A stretch of DNA of 64,000 nt from Zygnema cylindricum (taxonomy: Eukaryota; Streptophyta; Zygnematophyceae; Zygnematales; Zygnemataceae). Both the position numbers and the translations under genes were made by a program. Positions within the stretch are counted from its first letter, which is position 1. Every line of letters begins with the position of its first letter. The notes beneath the pieces were generated by a model. That model was given only the letters and a program-made list of their open reading frames with translations. It was not told the DNA's origin and ran no database searches. The stretch lies in assembly GCA_037447655.1 (NCBI GenBank), contig JBBHKE010003409.1:1-64000 (forward strand), written 5' to 3'. Below, piece after piece: positions 10,901 to 22,153 of this stretch.

Positions 10901-11580
10901 ATGTCTACTTCTACTACTAGTGCGTCTCCTCCACCTGCACTGGTGGTCGTAGAACAACATGTTATGGCTTGTCTTCAAGAATTCCTATATTTTCCGGGGA
11001 AAATTGTGTTTTACTGGGCGGATATGGTGGAGACACATTTTGAGAATGTCAATCTTTTGGATATATTCGATGGTTCGCTGGATGAATCTGATCCGTCATG
11101 GTCTAAGAAAAATACGCAAGCTCGTTCTATATTCTAAAATTTTGTATATCTGAGGACTTAGCTATGTCTTGGATAAAAATGAAAAAAAACAATTGATAAC
11201 TAGAAATCCCTTAAAAGTGATTAACAAAAGGCTAATGTCCAGGAAGAGCTTCTATTGGCTGGAAAAATTTGGGACTATAAGTACACTAGCCGTCGAATGG
11301 CTGAATATTCTAACAAATTTCGCATTCTTGTACATGCACATGCTTCTGCAGGTGGTGTGTTTCCTCCATTTCAACAGGTAGCTTTGCTCATGAGGGGTCT
11401 CCCTCGTAGTATGAAAGGAGCATCTGACATGCACAAACAAAAAGACAAAGCTAGCTGGACTTTACAGTTAGCCATCAATATTTTACTAAAGGAAGAAGCT
11501 ACATCTAATATTCTCAATGTTGAGCAAGTAGAGGCTTTTAATTCAGACTTTGGGAGGAAAGGTTAGCAACATAATCAGTT
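10901..11580 (+). pseudogene. Copia B gag (second copy)
   Basis: Starts at the ATG at 10901 with an STSTTSASPPPA N-terminus, then the gag domain (HFENVNLLDIFDGSLDE). After a frame break near 11130 it resumes in the 11255-11566 frame (SRRMAEYSNKFRILVHAHAS, LLMRGLP, TLQLAINILLKEE), typical of UBN2/gag-polypeptide of Ty1/copia. It would form the capsid. The Asn/Gln-rich linker and knuckle region follow (about 11570-11720) with few intact residues. Broken by at least one stop and one frameshift. Confidence 0.75.
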
Positions 11581-13440
11581 TAAACAGATCAGACAGTTTA
11601 ATCAAGGTGGAAATAGACAATCTCACAATGCAAGCTTCTATTGTAGTGAGAGAGGTCATGGATACATATCCTTTCCTAAACTTTAACAAGCTCACGATAC
11701 AGGTTTATACAGGCCGGGATGGCAACAAAGTCAGTTTTACAAAAGCTTCCATGGGCCTACACCTCGTGGAAATGCAATATTTTCAGCCTCTTCATCACTC
11801 TAAGACGAGACTCTCACTTTTTCTGAGGAGGACGACACGGATCTATTCGCTATGGTGGCAGCAATGGAGGGCGCAAAGGACCCTTGATGGATAACGGATA
11901 CAATAACGTCAGCCCACATGTTCTGGAACAAGGCCATCTTCAAAAATCTGCAAGCTACGCCAGAGAAAAATATTTAGTATGCTTCTGGAATGAGTGTCAA
12001 GACTCGTGCTGTGGGTGATGTGTCCTTGCTAGTTGATGTAGAAGGCAATGCAATTGAAAGGACTCTTCACAATGTCTTATTTGTGCCTGACTTTAAGAAA
12101 AATATGTTTTATACGTCATAAGTAGAGAGTAAAGGCTTTGAGGTTAATTTGAAAAATGGTGGGCAGGTTGTTAGCAAAAATGGCAAGGTTGCGGTTACAG
12201 GTACTACAGATAGTAGCAAGATGTACCGCATGGATATGGCTAATACCAAGGAGAATGATGTTCTGTACTCCGGTGTTTTGCACTCTGATGAGTTGTGGCA
12301 TAAAAGATAAGGCCATGTAAACTATGATAGTTTGAGGAAAATGGTCCTTGCTGGAAAAATAGAGGGTGTATCAATCACAATTGAGCCGGTCAAAACTTGT
12401 GATGGTTGTGCTTTAAGCAAAATCCACATATTGCCATTTCCTAAAGAGTCTGAGTATCGGTCAACGAAACTATTGCAATAAATTTATTCGGATGTTTTTG
12501 GTCCTGCGATGGTTCCATTTGCCGGGGGGATGAAATATATGGTCACTTTACAGATGATTTCTCCAAGTTTACAAAAGTTTACTTCATGAAGGAGAAGAGT
12601 GAAGTGTTCGGTCACTTCAAACACTATAAAGCATGGGTTAAAAAACTTCATAATTCACCTATTTTGCAACTCAGATCGGACAATGGTGGTGAATATACAT
12701 CGAAAGAATTTGAAGCATTTTTGTTGAAGGAAGGTATTAGTCATCTATTGACTGTTTTGTATTCACTGGAACAAAATGGGGTGTCGAAAAGACTAAATAG
12801 AACTCTCACGAAGAGCTCTAGGTTGATGCTCGCAGATAAAAATGTTGATCCGAAATTTTGGGCTGAGGCACTAAATTGTGTAGTTAACATTAGGAATAGG
12901 ATAGGATCCAGATCGGTAGACACTACTCCTTACGAGATCTGGACAGGTAGCAAACCATATGTTAGCTATTTCAAAGTCTTTGGTAGTCAATGCTTTATAT
13001 TAGATACGTCTACAAATAGAAGGAAATTGGAGCCGAAAGGATTACCGGGTATTTTGTTAAGATATGACGATCACTCAAAAGGTTATAGAGTATTTGTGTT
13101 TGAGAGGCAGAAAATAGTTGTAGCAAGGAATATTATTGTAAAGGATGAGCTTGACTCCATAGATTTATTTAAAATGAGAGAGGAACAAAAGCAACAAAAG
13201 GTACATAAATATGTCATTTTAGATTGTATACAAGAAATTGTCCTACAGATACAACATTCTTCGGTAGTGACTCCGGAGTCCGTCTCTCTCCAAGTTCCTC
13301 AACAAGCTCAGTTCCAACCAGACCAACAGCGGTCAATCCACACAGATCGTAACCAGCGCAATTAGCGCAATGCGCGGCATCCGACGATCCCAACCTCAAA
13401 ATTTCCGAGGGGAAGAAGATCTAGCAGCCGCATGTAAGCA
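11581..13440 (+). pseudogene. Copia B protease and integrase
   Basis: The protease site is decayed (about 11890-11930, D-T-I-T-S-A-H-M where DSGASAHM is expected). Pre-integrase block ELWHKR.GHVNYDSLRKM lies at about 12289-12345, with C-D-G-C at about 12400. The integrase core has YSDVFGP (first Asp, about 12490), RSDNGGEY (second Asp, about 12676) and EQNGVSKRLNRTL, where the catalytic Glu is Lys (about 12787). The open part 12586-13365 continues through PYEIW and KVFGSQCF to a C-terminal linker. The integrase would insert the cDNA, but two key sites are lost. Confidence 0.8.
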
Positions 13441-13470
13441 AGTTCTCACTTTGCCTACTCGGCAGCCTCA

Positions 13471-14348
13471 GTGGAGCCTTTGACCATTCAGGAGGCCTTC
13501 TCATCACGAGAACGGAATCACAGGATCGAGGTATCAAACGACGAAATGAAGTCCATCATGGAGGCTCAAACATGGGAGCTTGTGGACCTTCCTCCGGACC
13601 GAAAAGCGATCGGCAGCAAATGGGTATTCAAGGTAAAGTTAGGCCAACCTTGTGGCAAAGGGGTATAATCAAAAGGAAGGAATTGATTTTGAAGAAAGAT
13701 TTTCTCCGGTTTAGATGATTTCCAACAGTTAGGATTTTGCTGTCCCTAGCTGCTATAGAAGATATGGAAATACATCAGATGGATGTAAAGACGGCTTTTT
13801 TGTACGAAGAACTAGAAGAGACCAATTACATGCAGCAGCCTGAAAAGTATGTGGAACCAGGAAAAGAGCACTTAGTATGCAAGTTGCTAAAATCTTTGTA
13901 CGGTCTAAACCAGGCCCCCAGACAGTGGAATTTGAAGCTTGATGAATTCCTAACTAGCCGAGGGTTTCAAAGGATAAGTTTTGATCACTCTGTCTACGTT
14001 CTAAAGGGTGAAAATGGGATAGCGTATATAGCGATGTATGTAGATTATTTACTATTAATTAGCAAATCAATGGCTGAAAGTAACAAAATCAAAACTGCTC
14101 TAAACTCAAGGTTTGAGATGAAAAACCTCGGCGAGGCAAAACATATTTTGGGTATCCAGGTAGAGAGGAACAGAAATAAGAAAGTAATAAATTGACTCAA
14201 AAGGAGGCTATTGGAAACATTTTAGATGAGTACGGAATGCGAGGGGCAAAAGGATGTCTAACTCCAATGGAGTTTCGACAAAAGTTAGAGGGAGAAGAGA
14301 CAGAAGCAGGTATCATTGTTAGCGAGTATTTGGAATCAGGGGAGAATG
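13471..14348 (+). pseudogene. Copia B reverse transcriptase, first part
   Basis: Starts in the linker (EPLTIQEAF), then WELVDLP and GSKWVFKVK, a frame break at about 13668-13737, AAIEDMEIHQMDVKTAFL, LYGLNQAPRQWN, and the catalytic box as Y-V-D-Y at about 14037-14048 instead of Y-V-D-D. The second catalytic Asp is therefore lost. It runs on to TQKEAIGNIL and LTPMEF, and is cut at 14348 by an antisense solo LTR. The remainder resumes at 15430. Confidence 0.85.
14344..14348. repeat. Target-site duplication GAATG, left
   Basis: Identical to 15425-15429 on the other side of the solo LTR. Confidence 0.8.
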
Positions 14349-15424
14349 TGTTGTCCATAGCCTATTTCAGCCATGGATTGCTCACGGAAACACCCACAGA
14401 CTACCTCAAAAATAGCTGTGTTTCAGACAACACAGATTACTCCACAATTAATAGAATCACCTCAAACTACACCATTGTGCATTATACTATATACACTGTA
14501 AATTCATAAAGTTACAGCCAAATCCACCAAGGCATCTGGAAGATATAAGCTCCAGAGTTTCACAAAAACAGCAGACTGCTTCAGAAACTAACCAATTTGA
14601 CTGCTCACAGAATCTTACAAAGATACTGGAATACAATGATACTACACAAAAATATAGATTCTATATCATAGAATAGATCCACAAAGTTTCACATGAAAGC
14701 ACTACCAGAGTGATCACACCAACAGGTCAAAGATGCAGAAAACAGTTTGCCATTGCTTTGATAAACTTGACTGTGATAATCAAAATAATCTAAGTCCTAC
14801 AACTTATACTGAGAGAGTTCACAACTGAATGTACGAAGGCATACTAGCCGTTCATTACCTACCACCTTCCTAAATTAATGTGAGTATACTCGAATAATTC
14901 GAGGTATGTCAAAATGAATTAATCTATACTAATAAACTAATTAACAAAAGGACAAACCACTGTTCAACCAAATATTTACACCTACATCTCCGACAAGTCA
15001 ACTTGCTTTGTCACTCGTGATATTGGTATGAATCTCGTCCATTGACTTGATTGATATCAATAGCAGCTGCGTTGTCAGCTTCGTCGCAGCTGCGTTGTCA
15101 CATACCTGGACATCCAAAAATAACCGCAGCTTCGTAGCAGCTGCGTTGTCATATTTAAAGTACATTTGTCTCAAATAGAAACGCCGTACCGGCGGCGCAT
15201 ATTTTGACGTTTCGTACATTTCAAATCGGATCGCTTCGCGAACCACCGTCCATTTCTTACTGCGTAGTTACGCCACTCAATAACTCCCTTACTTCACTTT
15301 AGTTTTATCCGGCTCCCCCAATCCGTGAATCCATTCAAACCTCCACGTTAATAATATATGCAGGAAATGTTTCAAGTGTACAAAAAGTCGCGTATGCACG
15401 AAACTAAGTTTTCAAAAAACAACA
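14349..15424 (-). repeat. Solo LTR of copia B type, antisense
   Basis: Begins TGTTGTCCATAGCC and ends AAAAACAACA, with perfect 5-base duplications (gaatg) on both sides. Read on the minus strand it starts TGTTGTTTTTTGAAAAC and ends with GGCTATGGACAACA, the same ends as 56336-57650. A solo LTR arises by recombination between the two LTRs of an inserted element. It interrupts the RT of a copia B element, which uses the same LTR family. It also carries the 'ggatcgcttcgcgaacc' arm of the family hairpin near 15225. Confidence 0.9.
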
Positions 15425-15429
15425 GAATG

Positions 15430-16082
15430 TATCTATGACACAAATACCTTACAAACAGATAGTGGGAAGCTTAATATATTTCATGAATTGTACCCGTCCT
15501 GACATTGCTGCAGCAGTCGAAGTACTGAGCAGGATTCTAGAGAATCCGCGAAAATCTTACTTTGATGCAGCAAGGAGAGTCTTAGGATATTTGGTCGGAA
15601 CCAAAGACCTCAAACTCACACTAGGCGGAAGAGAAGTAAAACTGCAAACGTCGAGTGGTGGAAGCTATGGCGACATGCCAAGGCGGAAATCCACCATAGG
15701 ATTTGTTTTACAACTTGGGAACGGTACTTGTTGCTGGAGCAGCAAACTTCAAAAGGTGACAGCACAGTCGACAATGGAGTCAAAATATATAACAGCAAGC
15801 TCAGCCCTCAAAAAACTCTTATGGGTAAAATCCATGTTACAAGAACTAGGATACATCCAGGTTGGTCCACACGTGATCTGGTGTGATAACTAGGCTTTCA
15901 TTGCCATTGCTTCTAACCCAAGTCATCACTTTAAAAGCAAGCACCTAGATGTAAGATTACACTTTGTAAGAGAAAAAGTGTTATCTAGAGTGATTAAATT
16001 ATGTTATCTACCAAATGTAAAAATGATTTGTGATATGCTCACTAAAGCTCTTCTTGCTCCTAAGCTGAGGTATTGAAGGAAC
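15430..16082 (+). pseudogene. Copia B RT end and RNase H
   Basis: Continues the copia B pol after the solo LTR: Q-I-P-Y-K-Q-I-V-G-S-L-I-Y-F, then the RNase H region with STIGFVLQLGNGTCCWSS, KLQKVTAQSTMESKY (Lys where copia RNase H usually has Glu in this box), a WVKSML box and, after a stop at about 15891, the C-terminal KHLDVRLHFVREKV-like end to 16082 (ALLAPKLRY). RNase H would remove the RNA template. The homology ends at about 16100, just before the gypsy 1 LTR. Confidence 0.85.
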
Positions 16083-16104
16083 GCAGTGGGATTAAGTGAA
16101 TAGT

Positions 16105-17288
16105 TGTCAAGCGCATATGCATCTTCGGCACATTTGCACTCCCAGGAGTTCCGGGGCTTCATTCCACTTTGTAGGGACTTTAGCGTACGGAGAAGGAAGA
16201 GGACAATCAACAGGATCAAATCTTTCTATTTTCATCCTGGAACACTACGCAATTTAGTTCACCTTAAACGGAGGTCGAACAGAGGAGTTAGTCCGATGCA
16301 AAGTGTCTGATCCATTATAGTGTGTGTTCTATGTAGCTCTAGTAGAGGGATACCTTAGAGAACAACACGTAACATTTGGGATTATCGCGTAGATCTTACT
16401 GTTAGCTGCCAGTATGATGTTAGTTCAGGCCCAACCACCGGGCAAAGCATTTATGACGTTGGGACAAAGTTAGGCGGTTTCACGTCGAGTCAGAACTTTG
16501 TTTCATTTTGTGTGTGATAGAAGGACCCTCGGCCGCTAATCCAGCCGGGACCAGTCATCTAATTTTTAGCCCTGAGTGTAGTGCAGTCTGTTTTGTCTTA
16601 TGTCAATACGATAACAATTGTTGGCCGCTGATTGGCTTGTCACATTGCTTTGACTTTAGAACTTGCAGTAGGACAAACTCCTGTTGTATAAGGCACTAAG
16701 GGCCAAAGGAGACAGGTTGCTTTTTCAGTACTGTCTCCTGAGAAAACCCCCAGAGAATTAAATCAATCTTTCTGTTGGAGAACGGTTGCATTGTGTCATT
16801 CACTCTATTGCCATCTTTGTTTTGGATTGTCTTTTGTGGAGACCGTAGCACGGGTGGGTAGTTGGCACTATCTCCTCTTTGGGCGGTTTGGACTTTCGCT
16901 GTTTGAAACTAAGAAGAGTCTTGTCGGATCCTTGCGGTGGAACCGGGAGGGTTGAGGGAGACTCATACCTGACTTCGGGGCCATTGGGAGAGGATTTCTT
17001 CTGCTGAGTTTGGTCATCGTTGCACTCCGGGGTATGTGAATTCGCTTCACCATTATCATTCATTTCTATCTTTAATTCCATTCTCTGGGGCAAGGTGATA
17101 TTGTTTAATCTGAAAAGCCGATATTTGTTATTTCTATATTTCTGCGTGGGAGTTATTTGCACACTCTTATGGTCATCTTTGGGTTTGTCCGCAGTTTTGC
17201 GGAAAGGATCAAACGACTCTCATTTCCTTCCTATTCTTTGGAGAGTAGCTGGGAGTGTGGCATTTCGTGGGCTTCCAGCGGAGTAGCA
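16105..17288 (+). repeat. Gypsy 1 5' LTR
   Basis: Starts TGTCAAGCGC and ends GGAGTAGCA. It aligns throughout with 33603-34804; differences are scattered, so the pair is not recent. A TATA-like box is at 16687-16693 (tataagg; tataaag in the other LTR). It drives transcription of the element. The five bases on its left (atagt) do not match those right of the other LTR (gggtg), so the element has been rearranged or the ends are mis-set. No recognised primer-binding site follows. Confidence 0.8.
16687..16693 (+). promoter_or_regulatory. TATA-like box of gypsy 1 LTR
   Basis: 'tataagg' here corresponds to a perfect 'tataaag' at 34203-34209 in the partner LTR. It lies mid-LTR, the usual U3 end position. 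Confidence 0.5.
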
Positions 17289-17385
17289 CAGTACTGAAAA
17301 AGCCACTGTCCCCTTTTGTTTAAGAGGATAGCTGCTTAAGGTGGTGTATTTTATCCGAGAGGTTTAACATTTGCTCGTGTAAGTC

Positions 17386-20300
17386 ATGGGCGGAGGTGAA
17401 GCTCTGGATAGGGATCCTTTCGCTGTTAGTCTGGAAGAACAGGAAAGACAAGAAGGGGTGGCACAAGAGGAAGAGTCCCAGGTGCCTGAGGAATCGGTCC
17501 CTTTCACCTCTGCTTTGAACATTGAACAATTTCGTAAGGGGATGATGCCCAAGTCGGTTGTCGTCAAGACTCCTCCGAGGCCGACAGAGAGGCAAACCTC
17601 ACCTCCACCTCCACGTGTCTTTTCCCCCGAGAACTTTGCAACTCTGTCTGAGTCAGCCCAAGCTCGGGCAGCGGAGAGAGCGGAGAGGCCGCCCCTTTCT
17701 CCTATAAGCCGTTGAAAGGGGTTGGCACACAAGGAAGCGATCCCTGGTCCCCTTCCCGAAACTAGTCCCTTTACCAGGTCCAAGGCACCGATAGCAGAGA
17801 TATACATAGATCCAGAGATTCTGTCTGACCCTAACCGGCCAGGGCGCAAGGAAATCTTAGCCCTTCATAATCTCTATGAATTGAAGGTTAAAAAGGAGTT
17901 TGTGCAGCGAGTGGCCAGGTCAAATCGAGCGAAGGTGGTGCGCCCAGTGGGAGGCGTAGTAGAGTTACTGAGTAGTTCGTCTGAGAGCGGCTCCCCAACC
18001 TCAGCATCGCAGCAACAGGGGGGACCATCAACATACCACTCGCAGCCCACCATATCTCAGGGAACTGCTACCACTAGGCCTTCTAGGGGCAAAGCAACTT
18101 CTCGGGGCCAGACCAGGGAAGGGAGTAGCAAGCGGAAGATACCTGAGCCTAAGAGAGATTTCCTGTTCAACCATCGGGACCGCAAAGGTCGATTTGCTCC
18201 CCTAGTGAAAGAAGAGCCGTCCTTTCCTTCTGCCTCAATTTCCCCAAGCTCTATGTCTCCTTCCGCACCAGTTGTCCGACCATCCGAAGGACTATGGCGT
18301 TCAAGGCCTACGGACCCCAAGGTACCTGGTTTGGGGATTGCGGATCTCTCGGGTGTGGTGAGCAGCACCCAGAAATTGGTTGAGATTCTGCGATCGCAGG
18401 ATAAGGCTACGGCGGGGGCCGGACCCGTCGCAATAGATTGGGATGCCCTTGAAGAGGAAAGGAAGAAAGCATTGGAACAGGAACTGATCCTGATACGCGA
18501 GGCTAGACGGAGATCTGGGGGAATCCTTAGTGGACAGGTAGCACCTCCCCGTAGAACATGTCCCGCGACGGAACTACCACCTCTGGATCAGGCAACTCCC
18601 CCTGCCACGCGAGATCCCCGGACTTCACCAGAACCGTGACCAAAATCTCCTCTTCAGCGGGAAGGGGGGGGAACAACAGGATCTAACAAAAAGGGGTTGG
18701 GTGCAGATTTGCCGAGTAATCCGGTAGCCGCGGCTACAGATCTCCCTACCATTGTCTCGGTGAAGGGATCTTCTACCATGGAGGCCGTGGTGCAACTTCA
18801 ACCAGACCAAAGACTACACATTTCCCTCGGACTTACTACTCCTCCTCCATCGCCACCTCAGGCATCCTCTCTTTCACCTTCTGTTTCTCCGGCCACTGTA
18901 GTCCGTGGGTCACCGGGACCACCCGTCTTACCCTACAAGTACGACGTTCCTGCCTATTCTCCTCCTCACCGACGTTCTCCCGGTTCCAGCGAAGGAACTC
19001 CTCCACCAGACACCTCCAAATGGCGTACACGGAAATAAACACCTTTCCCTGATAGTCCTCGGTCTTCTCCATCCCCTTCTCCACCAATCCCTCAAGTACC
19101 ACCGGTGACTAAACCTATTGTCCACACTCCCTCGGTGGAAACACTTCACCGGGAGGAACCGGCCTCTTCTGGGTATAGAGGAGCAAGACTTCGGGAAGCT
19201 TTTCCCAAGGTGATAAGCTCCTCGTTTCCTAAGGGCCAACTCCAGGGAGATACTGGTCATCTCACTATCACACTAGTAACCGGAACTTCCTCATTGGGGG
19301 GGAGTGCCATCTCTCATCAGACCGCTCCCTCTACCGGAGAAGGAGGCGAGCCCGAGCCAAACAGCGCAAATCGAGGGGTAATTTCACCGGTTCAGTTTGT
19401 TAGCCCAACCGGACCATCCTCTTCACAGTTCACCAACCTTGCAGAGGAGGAAAAAGAAATGGGGGACGTAAGGATCTTTACAGGAGATAGCTCGGGAATC
19501 GCTTTCTCTGATTTCGAATTGCTGTGGAAGTCGTTCACCCAATCTGAAATCAACAAATACAGGGGAGGGGCCATTCCAGCAGATTTTGAAACAACCCTGT
19601 TTCCGATGATGGTAAATTATCTAGCCGGAGGAGCTTTGGCCGATTACAAGGAGCGTCAACCTTTGTTGATGGCCCCCAGTATCAAAATATCGGATCCGGC
19701 TCTGGACGCTGAGGCTCTTCAGGCAGCAGCCGACCTGGCTGCCGCAGCCGCAGCTCCTCTCACCCCCACTTCCACCATAGATATGAAACTTCAGGCCCAA
19801 GGCAGGGCCTATGTCAACCACCTTTAGGCTGTACAGGCTGCCGAAGCGGCCACCCGGATGGTTGCCAATTCTAATCCCTGTACCACTCTTCTGGACGCTT
19901 GGAGACTCCTTTACACAGAAAGGAACGAAATTGCCATCAAGGAGTTCACAGACTTCCGCTGTTTGAAGAATGAAACTCCCCAGACGCTTTTCAACCGCCT
20001 CTCCAGCCTCTACCAGAAGACCAAACTGTCCACCATCGATACACCGGCTATGGCCACCAAATATTATGTCGCTGTTCAAAATTCCTTCGGGCCAACGGGA
20101 CAAGCAACTCTGGACAATTGGAGTACGAGTCAGGCTATACAAGATCGGAATCCCACAGCTCAAGAAATTTCATTGGCTGCTATGAAATTATATGATCATT
20201 TTGTTAATAGCGAGGCACGAGAAAAGGTTGTTACCGGGAAATCCAGAGCCAACTTTGCAGGTTTCGCCAGGGAAACATCGCTCAACCACGATGAACAGAC

Positions 20301-20622
20301 AAAACTGCAAGCTTTGCAGAAGCTTAAGGGGAAACAGGAAGCGGATGCTCGACCAAAACGTGCAATGGGGGGAAATGAAAAAGTTTTTCTTTACGACTGC
20401 CTGAAGTGTAACCAGCCCGGTCACGGATGGAAGAGGTGCCACCGAAAGCTCAAACCAGAACTCGCAATCAAGCAGAAGGAGTTTGAGAGGGAGCGTGCGG
20501 AAAGAAAAAGGAAACAGCAAGAACGCAAGCAAGGAGGCGGAGGAGGAGACCGAACCCCGGTCACTAAAGAAACCTTTAAACCTACTCCACGCTCTGAAAC
20601 CCCCAAAATGTCTCAATCCTAG
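17386..20622 (+). pseudogene. Gypsy 1 gag, Pro/Ser-rich, with zinc knuckle
   Basis: One reading frame from the ATG at 17386 to 20622, interrupted only by in-frame stops at 17713, 18637, 19036, 19825 and 20620. Residues up to about 680 are a low-complexity, Pro/Ser/Thr-rich region, probably disordered. A gag-like domain follows from about 19450 (MGDVRIFTGDSSG, DFELLWKSF), an Ala-rich coil at about 19720-19760 and a capsid-like block (LLDAWRLLYTERNE, TLFNRLSSLYQK). The nucleocapsid knuckle CLKCNQPGHGWKRC is at about 20398-20439 and a basic tail follows. The N-terminal extension is unusually long for gypsy gag. Start chosen as the first ATG after the LTR. Confidence 0.75.
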
Positions 20623-22147
20623 TTGAGACAAATCCGACTTCCGAAATTCGATGTCGCTCAAATCTCTAATGAGCTAAGGGGGAAGTACACTACTGAAGGG
20701 TCGAAATGTGAAGCTTGTGGATTCATGGGCAACAAAGAAGGGCAATGCTTTCGGAAAAATGGGGTTTCGAAAGAGATGATGCAATATGCATTGTTTACAG
20801 GCGAAGGAGAATTTGCCGTTAATCCTCTGCCACTGCAACTTTTGTATCCTTGGGGACGATCTCCAAATGAACCGGGCCCCAAGCAAACTGACACCGCAAC
20901 ATATCATTCAGCAACAGAGCACTCAGTTGGCTGTTTTGGCAACAGAACTGGCTGCTCTCCGACTGAGATCCCCTGCCCGCACTCCTCAACCGCTTACGCC
21001 AGCTTAGAAATTGCAGAAACAAAAACAAGAACTGCTACAACAGCTAGCGGAGCTGGAGCAGCAGACCACGTTGGGTGGAGATGATGATGACCTGATGGGT
21101 TGGGATATGGAGCCTCTAAAGGCTCAGCATGCTAGGACATTTCTGTCCGGAGCATGGAACGTTAGTGTAGGGGAAAGTCGCAAGCAACTGCGCTCTACAA
21201 CATCCTCCCAAAGAAAAGACAAGCAACCGATGGAACAAAAGGACCACAGTCGCAAAGCCACCGGCCCCTTATCCTTTACCCGGCGAGCAGTCCTTCTGGA
21301 CAGTATCATTGGACTGGGACTCAAGCCGACTAACCCGCCTCCTCCGGCTCCGAAGAAACTTCCTCCCGGTTTTGATGATTACAAGAAGACACAGCCGAAA
21401 GGAAATACTTCAACCACTAAAAAAGATCAGGAGTGGTTCGACAGATACATGGCTGAGAGACCGTCCACAGATCCGCCAATTACACCTCTTACGGGGAATT
21501 TTGACGCAGAAAGTGAGGAAGCACGGGGGGGGGAACAGGAGAAATCGGAAGACGAGGACTCACCCATTTCATCGCCCAAAGCTCTCCCTCCTTCCTCCAA
21601 AACGGCAGTTATGCTAGTACGACACTTGATGCCCTACGCTTTGACGCATGTCAAAACGTTGGCCTCCTCCCACAATCTGCCAGAAGAAACCCTCATTCAG
21701 GCATTAGGGGAAGAAATTCACACTAGGAGGAAAAGCGTCGCGTTGGCAGCATCGCCCAAGACAATCTTCATGTTGGCGGAACCAAAAACCTCTATGGCAG
21801 ATAAGGATTATAAGGCCCTTTCGGTGGCCCTTATCCTCAACAAGACGGGAAATTTTAAACTTAATGGATACGGCGGGTACCAGGATGCAGTGGTGGATAC
21901 CGGAGCTCTTCCAAACTTAATAACTACATCAGCGTTACAACAATTGCCCGAGGAACTCCGTCCAAAAATCAGTCCAAGTGACATATGCTTGAGCACAGTC
22001 AGCAGTGGTAGCCAACCAGTATATGGGATCATAAAAGCCATGGAAATCGAATTTGCTGACGACGCAGGCCAGCACGTGCAGATTCGGCTTCCCTTCCTAG
22101 TGGTGGAAGGTAAGAAATTTGAAATTTTGCTGGGTATGGCTACGTAG
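20623..22147 (+). pseudogene. Gypsy 1 second knuckle, coiled linker and protease
   Basis: Continues in the gag frame to about 20840 with a second knuckle, CEACGFMGNKEGQC, in which the His ligand is Asn. The reading then moves to the next frame, in which a Gln/Leu-rich, probably coiled segment (QQQSTQLAVLATELAAL; stop at 21005) leads to the 21011-22147 open part. The aspartic protease site VVDTGALPNLIT is at about 21890-21925, with a hydrophobic flap region and ILLGMAT near the end, as in retropepsins. It would process Gag-Pol. The gag-to-pol frame change may be programmed or a simple indel. Confidence 0.75.
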
Positions 22148-22153
22148 ACAAGG

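Noticed and set aside
17364-17849. Minus-strand open frame of 161 codons opposite gypsy gag
   Set aside because: Shadow of the GC-rich gag frame; no recognisable domain and no promoter.
17722-18639. Open frame of 305 codons that could be a host Pro/Ser-rich protein
   Set aside because: Same frame as the sequence before and after it, separated only by stops, between a gypsy LTR and a gag knuckle; it is the N-terminal part of gypsy 1 gag.
19621-20163. Minus-strand open frame of 180 codons
   Set aside because: Antisense shadow of the gypsy gag; the plus-strand frame has the knuckle and gag signatures.
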